A DNA stretch of 10,520 bases from an uncultured Slackia sp. (GTDB taxonomy: Bacteria; Actinomycetota; Coriobacteriia; Coriobacteriales; Eggerthellaceae). A program made the translations under genes and the position numbers. A model generated the notes under the pieces. That model ran no database searches. It was not told where the DNA came from and was given only the letters and a program-made list of their open reading frames with translations. Shown here in pieces: positions 5,922 through 10,520 of this stretch. The stretch lies in assembly GCA_934646845.1 (NCBI GenBank), contig CAKUEV010000049.1:1-10520 (forward strand), written 5' to 3'. Positions within the stretch are counted from its first letter, which is position 1. Every line of letters begins with the position of its first letter.

Positions 5922-6602
5922 ATGATTATTGCTATTGACGGCCCTTCTGGGGCCGGCAAGTCGACTGTGTCCAAATCGGTCGCGAAGGCGCTTGGCTTCA
6001 ACTGCCTCGACACGGGTGCGATGTACCGAAGCATCGCATGGTATGCGCTCGAGCATGGCATCTCTCTTGAGGATTCTGCCGCTTTGGGCGAAATCGCGCG
6101 CGAGCGTGCGATTTCCTTTTCCCATGAGCCGGGCAATCCGGCGCCGAAGCAGGTGTTCATCGACGGCGTTGACGTGACGAGCGACATTCGCACGGCACGC
6201 ATCGACAGGTCGGTGAGTTCCGCCTCGAAGCACCCCGAAGTGCGCGAGGCGCTCGTCGATCAGCAGCGTCGCATCGGCTCGCAGGGCGATTACGTGGTCG
6301 AGGGCCGCGATATTGGCACGGTCGTGTTTCCTCGGGCCGAAGTCAAGGTGTTCCTTACCGCAAGCAACGAAGAGCGCGCGCGTCGCCGCGTGGCGCAAAA
6401 CGAAGCTCGAGGCATTGGGTCCGTCGATTTCGACGAGGTGCTCGCCGACATCGTGAGGCGCGATGAACTCGATTCCGCCCGCGAGACCTCGCCGCTCGTT
6501 GCCGCCGCCGATGCGAAATGCATCGATTCCACCGGTTTTACGATCGACGAAATCATCGAGCAAATCTGCGATATGGCGCGCGCTGCCGGCGCGAACGCAT
6601 AG
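5922..6602 (+). CDS. cmk: Cytidylate kinase
   Basis: Cmk phosphorylates CMP and dCMP to their diphosphates with ATP, recycling CMP released by phospholipid synthesis and RNA turnover. At 226 residues it matches the long bacterial CMP kinases. The P-loop GPSGAGKST lies at 7-15, DTGAMYR (30-36) forms part of the CMP-binding region, and EGRDIGT (127-133) is the conserved nucleotide-binding segment. The Arg-rich stretch after it (ERARRRVAQNEARG) is the lid. The gene starts 15 bases after aroA with AAAGG at 5907-5911. The aroA-cmk and cmk-plsC adjacencies are common in bacteria. The stop is followed by AGGAGG for plsC. Confidence 0.97.
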   Translation: MIIAIDGPSGAGKSTVSKSVAKALGFNCLDTGAMYRSIAWYALEHGISLEDSAALGEIARERAISFSHEPGNPAPKQVFIDGVDVTSDIRTARIDRSVSSASKHPEVREALVDQQRRIGSQGDYVVEGRDIGTVVFPRAEVKVFLTASNEERARRRVAQNEARGIGSVDFDEVLADIVRRDELDSARETSPLVAAADAKCIDSTGFTIDEIIEQICDMARAAGANA

Positions 6603-6611
6603 GAGGAACGC

Positions 6612-7436
6612 GTGTTTCTCGCATACAAAGACATGTGGGATATGCCCATCGACCCCGTTGATGGGCTTGAAAAGGTAAAAGAAGGCGAGAGCGCCCCGAA
6701 GCGCGTTGGGCACTTCGTTGGCAACATCGTGTACGCGATTATTTTCATCGCGTTCAAAATCGCCTTCCGCTACAAAGTCGAAGGCATCGAAAATCTGCGC
6801 CAGTTTGATGGCAAGCGCGGCGCGGTGGTCATTGGCAACCATGTTTCCTACCTCGATCCAGCGTTTTTGTGGATTGCCGCGCGCCCGAAGCAATGGGTGC
6901 GGTTCATGGCGCGCGACAACATGTTCGCCAACGCCGGCGGCCTCGCGGGCCAGGTGATTTCGCGCGTCGGGGCGTTCCCCATTAAGCGCGGCTCCGCCGA
7001 CCGCGCGGCGATCAAGCGCGCATCGGCCATGCTGAAGCGCGGCGAAAGCGTGGGCATTTTTCCTGAAGGCACGCGTCGCGGCCGTGGCACGGCCGAGCCG
7101 GAATTGCACGGCGGCGCGGCGTTTATTGCGCGCATGGGCAAGGCGCCCATCGTTCCGTCGTCCATTCGCAACGTCGATGCCATTAAGCGCAAGGGCGAGC
7201 GCATGCATTTCCCGAAGGTCACGGTGGTGTTTGGCGCCCCCATTTACCTGGAAGACTTCGACTTCCTGCCCAAGGAAGACCGTCTCGATGCTGTTTCGTG
7301 GTACGCCATGCGCGAGTGCTATGCGCTCCGCGACGATGTGAACCGCGAAGAGGTGGACATGAAAGCCTTATTCCCCGAGGCGCGCGATTTTTCCGCTGAG
7401 CTTGCGGGGAAAGTGCTCTCGCACCCGCTTGCCTAG
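6612..7436 (+). CDS. plsC: 1-acyl-sn-glycerol-3-phosphate acyltransferase (PlsC family)
   Basis: PlsC-type membrane-associated acyltransferases add the second fatty acid to lysophosphatidic acid, making phosphatidic acid. The 274-residue protein has an N-terminal hydrophobic anchor (about 36-52, GNIVYAIIFIAFKIAF). The acyltransferase motif NHVSYLD (76-82) holds the catalytic His and Asp, FPIKRG lies at 122-127, and FPEGTR (150-155) binds the phosphate. The start is the GTG at 6612: AGGAGG overlaps the cmk stop at 6601-6606, 5 bases before it. The first 30 residues, before the membrane segment, are polar and not part of the core domain; they may be a lineage-specific extension. This is the last gene of the aroA-cmk-plsC operon as judged by spacing. 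CMP released when CDP-diacylglycerol is used is the substrate of Cmk, which may explain the pairing. Confidence 0.92.
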   Translation: MFLAYKDMWDMPIDPVDGLEKVKEGESAPKRVGHFVGNIVYAIIFIAFKIAFRYKVEGIENLRQFDGKRGAVVIGNHVSYLDPAFLWIAARPKQWVRFMARDNMFANAGGLAGQVISRVGAFPIKRGSADRAAIKRASAMLKRGESVGIFPEGTRRGRGTAEPELHGGAAFIARMGKAPIVPSSIRNVDAIKRKGERMHFPKVTVVFGAPIYLEDFDFLPKEDRLDAVSWYAMRECYALRDDVNREEVDMKALFPEARDFSAELAGKVLSHPLA

Positions 7437-7575
7437 CGCATGCTCGCCTAGGCGGCGATTCGATGGATTCCGAACGCGTTATGCCGCATGGGCGGAACTT
7501 CGCGTTTCGCCTGCGATTCGATAAGAAATACTGCTGGGGTCGCGTTATGCCCCGCCAAACAAGGAGGATGTGCCC
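7437..7575. other. plsC-ispH gap with interleaved direct repeats
   Basis: The gap holds a 10-bp palindrome CGCCTAGGCG (7445-7454) and two pairs of direct repeats in the same order: GCGATTCGAT at 7455-7464 and 7513-7522, and CGCGTTATGCC at 7475-7485 and 7541-7551. Offsets of 58 and 66 bases suggest a partial tandem duplication that later gained or lost about 8 bases. No clear terminator and no convincing promoter are visible (AATACT at 7527-7532 is a weak -10). An ATG at 7463 preceded by AGGCGG opens a 40-codon frame that ends inside ispH. Confidence 0.5.
7561..7567 (+). promoter_or_regulatory. ispH ribosome binding site that sets the start
   Basis: AAGGAGG at 7561-7567 is 8 bases before the GTG at 7576 but only 2 bases before the in-frame GTG at 7570. 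The spacing picks 7576, which also puts the first iron-sulfur cysteine at residue 12, as in E. coli IspH. Confidence 0.8.
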
Positions 7576-8403
7576 GTGGAAGTGATTCGCGCCAAACATG
7601 CTGGCGTTTGCTACGGAGTCGAGCGTGCGCTCGATATGGCAAACGCTGCCATGCTCGACGATGAAGACACCTATACGCTTGGACCCTTGATCCACAACCC
7701 CAAGGTCGTCGAAGAGCTCGACGCCAACGGCGTGCACGTTGCCGCATCGCCCGACGATGTGCAAGAGGGCATCGTTATCATTCGCAGCCACGGCGTGGAG
7801 CCTGACGTGCTCGCGACGTTGCGCGAACGAGGGCTTACCGTCATTGACGCGACGTGCCCCCACGTGGCCAAGGCCCAGCGCTCCGCTGCGCAGCTTCGCG
7901 ATATGGGCGGTACCGTGGTGGTTGTGGGCCGCGCCGACCATCCCGAGGTGCGCGGGCTGTGCGGCCATGCGGGCGAGCGCGCTGTCGTGGTTGCCAATGC
8001 CGACGAGCTGCCCGATGAGCTCGTCGAGCCCGTAGGCGTTGTGGTGCAAACGACGCAAAGCACCGAAAAGCTCGAATCGGTGGTTGAGGCCATTCGCGCG
8101 CGCGGCATTGAGCCTATCGTAAAAAACACCATCTGCTTTGCGACGCGCCAGCGCCAGGAATCGGCCGCGCGCCTTGCCGGGGAAGTCGACGCCATCGTTA
8201 TCGTGGGCGGCAAGAACTCGTCGAACACCACGCATCTCTATGAGATTTGCCGAGCGCACTGCGAGAGGTCCCATTTCGTGGAAGGCGCCGATGAACTGGA
8301 CGCTTCGTGGTTCGAGGGCTGCAAAACCGTGGGCGTGACTGCTGGCGCCTCAACCCCTGCCGATCAAATCCAAGAAGTGGTGGAATGTTTGGAAGCAATG
8401 TAA
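7576..8403 (+). CDS. ispH: 4-hydroxy-3-methylbut-2-enyl diphosphate reductase
   Basis: IspH is the last enzyme of the MEP pathway: it reductively dehydrates HMBPP to isopentenyl and dimethylallyl diphosphate using an iron-sulfur cluster. The protein is 275 residues from the GTG at 7576. The three cluster cysteines are in their family contexts: AGVCYGV (C12), DATCPHV (C94) and NTICFATRQRQ (C187). The diphosphate-binding histidines H40 (PLIHN), H72 (RSHGV) and H122, and the proton-relay glutamate E124 within DHPEVRG, are all present, as is GGKNSSNTTHLYEIC near the end. Nothing is missing, so it should be active. Presence of ispH implies the non-mevalonate isoprenoid route. It follows plsC at a distance of 139 bases, farther than the genes inside the aroA operon, so it may have its own expression control. 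Confidence 0.97.
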   Translation: MEVIRAKHAGVCYGVERALDMANAAMLDDEDTYTLGPLIHNPKVVEELDANGVHVAASPDDVQEGIVIIRSHGVEPDVLATLRERGLTVIDATCPHVAKAQRSAAQLRDMGGTVVVVGRADHPEVRGLCGHAGERAVVVANADELPDELVEPVGVVVQTTQSTEKLESVVEAIRARGIEPIVKNTICFATRQRQESAARLAGEVDAIVIVGGKNSSNTTHLYEICRAHCERSHFVEGADELDASWFEGCKTVGVTAGASTPADQIQEVVECLEAM

Positions 8404-8427
8404 TTGCTTCTCGTCGCGTGTGTTTCC

Positions 8428-8436
8428 TGCTAAAAT
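8428..8436 (+). promoter_or_regulatory. Extended -10 promoter for the M23 peptidase gene
   Basis: TGC-TAAAAT at 8428-8436 is an extended -10 element (5 of 6 to TATAAT). No good -35 is visible at the right distance, which is tolerable with an extended -10. It closely resembles the TGC-TAGAAT before aroA. Transcription would start at about 8443, giving a leader of about 60 bases. This leader holds a small imperfect hairpin, GCGCA 8451-8455 with TGCGC 8472-8476, before the AAGGAG at 8488-8493. Confidence 0.5.
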
Positions 8437-8503
8437 CGGTCTGTTGGTCTGCGCATTCTCGCATTGCGGAGTGCGCAACGACAGATTAAGGAGCAACCAC
8501 GCT

Positions 8504-9706
8504 ATGAACGAAACTGGCTCTGAACTTCGCGGCTGGACGCGCCGCAATTTCTTGAAAGCTGCCGGCGTCGCGGGATGCGCGATGCTTTTCCCCTGGTTGG
8601 CATACGCCGCCGAATCCGATGAATTGAACGCGAAAGCCGACGAACTCGCCGCGTCTGCTGCTTCGAAGCAGGCTGAAGCCGACGAAATGAAGGCCAAGCT
8701 CGATTCTCTTCAAACGCAATACAACGAAGCGCTCGAGCGCTACAACACCGCAAACGACGCCCACGAGGCTGCCGTTGCTGCCATGGATGCCGCCCAGCAG
8801 CGCATCGATGAGGCCCAGTCGCTCATCGAAAGCACGCGCAACCAGCTGGCCAAACGCGCGAATTCGATCTATCGCGAAGGCAGCATGAGCATGATCGACG
8901 TCATCTTCGGCTCCCAGTCGTTCGATGACTTCGTTACCAACTGGGATTCCGTTGAGCGCATCAGCCAGCAAGATGCCACATTGGTGCAGCAGAACAAAGA
9001 CGCCAAGGCTGAAGCCGAGGCGGCCCATGCCGAATACTCCAAGCAGGAAAAGGTTGCGGCGGAAGAGCTCGCCAACGCCAAGGCCGCCAAGGAAGAGCTG
9101 GAAACTGCTCAGGCAGCCCTGCAGAAGCAGTACGACGACATGAACAGCGATATTTCTGCCATCCTCGCCGAGGCTGAGCAAACGCGCATGAGCGCCGAAG
9201 AGGCCAAAAAGAAGGAAGAGGAAGCTGCGGCGGCCGCTCAAAGGGCTATTCAGCAGAGCTCGTCAAGCTCCAGCTCGTCGAGCAGTTCTTCCGCGAGCTT
9301 TTCCGGCAGCGTTTCGGGCTGGGTGAACCCGGCTCCTGGCAAGTACGTCACGAGCGGTTTTGGCTGGCGACCCTCCATTGGCGACTTTCATCAAGGCGTC
9401 GACCTTTCGAGCTCGTACGAACCTGTCTACTGCATGGCCGATGGCACGGTTACCACGGCCGGCTGGTTTGGCACGGGCGGCATCGCCGTTACGGTCGACC
9501 ATGGCGGCGGCTTGGTAACGTGGTACTTGCACAATTCTCAGGTACTCGTTTCGGTTGGCCAGCGCGTTTCCGCCGGCCAGCAAATTTCGATTTCCGGCAG
9601 CACGGGCTTTTCCACCGGTCCCCACCTGCACTTCCAAATCAATACGGGGTGCAGCAATGGCGTAACGGGCACGGCCGTGAACCCGGCGGCCTATTTCGGC
9701 TGGTAG
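8504..9706 (+). CDS. Tat-exported coiled-coil M23 peptidase (EnvC/CwlO-like layout)
   Basis: This is a 400-residue exported peptidoglycan hydrolase candidate. The N-terminus has a twin-arginine motif TRRNFLK (12-18), a hydrophobic stretch and a likely signal peptidase I site at AYA-A (about 35/36). Residues 37 to about 245 are Ala, Glu, Lys and Gln-rich and predicted coiled coil, interrupted by the SMIDVIFGSQSFDDFV segment typical of PcsB/CwlO-like proteins. A 12-serine linker (252-263) follows. The C-terminal M23 domain keeps its zinc and catalytic residues: H296 and D300 (HQGVD), H343 (WYLH), and H374 and H376 (GPHLHF). It probably cleaves peptide cross-links; such coiled-coil proteins are often activated by FtsEX, but that partner is not in the window. 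ATG 8504 is chosen because AAGGAG lies 10 bases upstream and the Tat motif then has the right N-region; the frame opens at 8420, but that region contains the promoter. Confidence 0.93.
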   Translation: MNETGSELRGWTRRNFLKAAGVAGCAMLFPWLAYAAESDELNAKADELAASAASKQAEADEMKAKLDSLQTQYNEALERYNTANDAHEAAVAAMDAAQQRIDEAQSLIESTRNQLAKRANSIYREGSMSMIDVIFGSQSFDDFVTNWDSVERISQQDATLVQQNKDAKAEAEAAHAEYSKQEKVAAEELANAKAAKEELETAQAALQKQYDDMNSDISAILAEAEQTRMSAEEAKKKEEEAAAAAQRAIQQSSSSSSSSSSSSASFSGSVSGWVNPAPGKYVTSGFGWRPSIGDFHQGVDLSSSYEPVYCMADGTVTTAGWFGTGGIAVTVDHGGGLVTWYLHNSQVLVSVGQRVSAGQQISISGSTGFSTGPHLHFQINTGCSNGVTGTAVNPAAYFGW

Positions 9707-9728
9707 CATGTATCGAATGTGACATTTT

Positions 9729-9758
9729 GCGGGCGGCGTGCGGCCGCCCGCTTTCGTA
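9729..9758 (+). terminator. Hairpin terminator after the M23 gene
   Basis: A perfect 9-bp GC-rich stem, GCGGGCGGC (9729-9737) with GCCGCCCGC (9743-9751), encloses a 5-base loop and is followed by TTTCGTATT. The T-run is short, so this is a moderate Rho-independent terminator. It separates the M23 gene from the DUF512 gene. No clear promoter is seen in the few bases left before the latter, so readthrough may also occur. Confidence 0.7.
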
Positions 9759-9776
9759 TTGAGGAAAGGAATGTGC

Positions 9777-10520
9777 ATGGCAGAGAGCCGCTATGTGCAC
9801 GAATATCCGGGCGCGCCCGAAGGCGGCGGCGAAATCATCAGCGTCGCCGAGGGTTCGCCGTTCGACGACGCGGGCTTTACGCCGGGTTGCCGTATTCTTT
9901 CCGTTGACGGAAACCCCCTGCGCGATGTGCTCGACTGGCGGTGGTATGCCGATGGCGAAGAAATCACCGTTGCCTACGTCGATTGCGACGGCGAGGCGGG
10001 CGAGGTCGACCTTTTCCGCGATGAAGGCGAAGATTGGGGCATTGAATTTGATGGCGCCGTGTTCGACAAAATCAAAACGTGCCGCAACGCCTGCGTGTTC
10101 TGCTTCATGCGCCAGCTCCCCGAAGATGCGCGCGCTTCGCTCGTGCTGCGCGACGATGATTGGCGTCTGAGTTTTCTGCAGGGCAACTTCGTCACGCTCA
10201 CGAATTTGACCGAAGACGATTTTGACGAAATCGTTGAGCGCCATATTTCGCCTCTGCGTCTCTCGCTGCACTGTATTACGCCCGAGGTGCGCCGCAAAAT
10301 GATCGGAAAGCATGCGCCGCATGGCATCGAGATGCTCGAGAGGCTGCTCGATGCGGGCATTGAGTTCGATGCTCAAATCGTGCTTACTCCTGGTTATAAC
10401 GATGGCCTCGAACTGCAGAAAACGCTCACCTGGGCTTATATGCATCCCGGAATTTTGAATATCGGCATTGTGCCGCTTGGGTATACCAAACATCAGTGTT
10501 CGTTCGAGAAGAGCTATAAC
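9777..10520 (+). CDS. DUF512 family PDZ-radical SAM protein, 3' end outside window
   Basis: The frame stays open from 9777 to the last base (248 residues seen). Residues about 18-68 resemble a PDZ domain (EIISVAEGSPFDDAGFTPGCRILSVDG split around the binding groove). A radical SAM-like CX3CX2C motif follows at C102, C106 and C109, within TCRNACVFCFMRQLP. Next come the family hallmarks LRDDDWRLSFLQGNFVTLTN, ISPLRLSLH, IVLTPGYNDG and IVPLGYT. These match the DUF512/TIGR03279-type iron-sulfur proteins, whose reaction is unknown; the DUF512 domain proper would lie past the window end. In related genomes the gene often sits next to the GTPase gene der, which I would expect downstream. The start could be ATG 9777 (AAAGGA ends 6 bases before) or ATG 9771 (GAGGA 5 bases before); 9777 is preferred slightly. 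Confidence 0.88.
   Translation, partial: MAESRYVHEYPGAPEGGGEIISVAEGSPFDDAGFTPGCRILSVDGNPLRDVLDWRWYADGEEITVAYVDCDGEAGEVDLFRDEGEDWGIEFDGAVFDKIKTCRNACVFCFMRQLPEDARASLVLRDDDWRLSFLQGNFVTLTNLTEDDFDEIVERHISPLRLSLHCITPEVRRKMIGKHAPHGIEMLERLLDAGIEFDAQIVLTPGYNDGLELQKTLTWAYMHPGILNIGIVPLGYTKHQCSFEKSYN

Noticed and set aside
5916..7208. Minus-strand open frame of 430 codons across cmk and plsC
   Set aside because: Shadow of two confidently identified genes in a GC-rich sequence; no motif or conserved domain pattern.
8420..8503. Longer start for the M23 peptidase at 8420
   Set aside because: It would include the promoter and ribosome binding site and bury the Tat motif far from the N-terminus.
8567..8578. 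Lipobox-like VAGC in the M23 signal peptide (lipoprotein)
   Set aside because: The cysteine is followed by about ten more hydrophobic residues and an AYA-A site, so it is inside the hydrophobic region rather than at its end; signal peptidase I cleavage is more likely.
9639..10493. Minus-strand open frame of 284 codons at the right end
   Set aside because: It covers the M23 end, the terminator and the DUF512 gene in antisense. The plus-strand frame has clear PDZ and radical SAM motifs and simply runs off the window.

Overview
The window is a densely packed, GC-rich bacterial chromosome segment with every recognisable gene on the + strand. The gene content and order (scpA-scpB-rluB followed by aroA, cmk, plsC and ispH), the strong AGGAGG-type ribosome binding sites, the GTG starts and the codon use suggest a high-GC Gram-positive bacterium. 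My best guess is the Actinomycetota, probably class Coriobacteriia; this is inferred from gene order and composition, not from a search. Apart from repeats and leader structures, these are core housekeeping genes, and I see no insertion sequence, phage gene, CRISPR array, tRNA or rRNA.

Layout. (1) Positions 1-1123 hold the 3' end of an ABC-F ATPase gene and, 2 bases later, the tRNA 2'-O-methyltransferase gene trmL. (2) A 50-base AT-rich gap carries two nested inverted repeats wrapped around the start codon of a site-2-type membrane metalloprotease (1174-1860). (3) scpA (1870-2652), scpB (2652-3608) and rluB (3612-4385) follow with tiny gaps or overlaps, so they look like one operon with the protease gene. 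ScpB has a long acidic tail ending in degenerate 7-residue repeats. (4) The 186-base gap 4386-4571 contains an extended -10 promoter followed by a 117-base nested palindrome with perfect 21-bp outer arms, and then a strong ribosome binding site for aroA. (5) aroA, cmk and plsC (4572-7436) form a second tight operon. (6) A 139-base gap with interleaved direct repeats and a possible 40-codon ORF leads into ispH (7576-8403). (7) A promoter at about 8428-8436 precedes a Tat-exported, coiled-coil M23 cell-wall peptidase gene (8504-9706), which ends in a hairpin terminator. (8) The last gene (9777 to the window end, 3' incomplete) encodes a PDZ-plus-radical-SAM protein of the DUF512 family, whose function is unknown.

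How the genes fit together. ScpA and ScpB are the kleisin and kite subunits of the SMC chromosome condensation complex. TrmL and RluB modify tRNA and 23S rRNA. AroA, Cmk, PlsC and IspH serve aromatic amino acid, nucleotide, phospholipid and isoprenoid synthesis. The M23 protein probably works on peptidoglycan during division or growth. The less explained material is the 117-base palindrome before aroA, the folded start region of the protease, the ScpB tail, the repeats before ispH and the DUF512 radical SAM protein.
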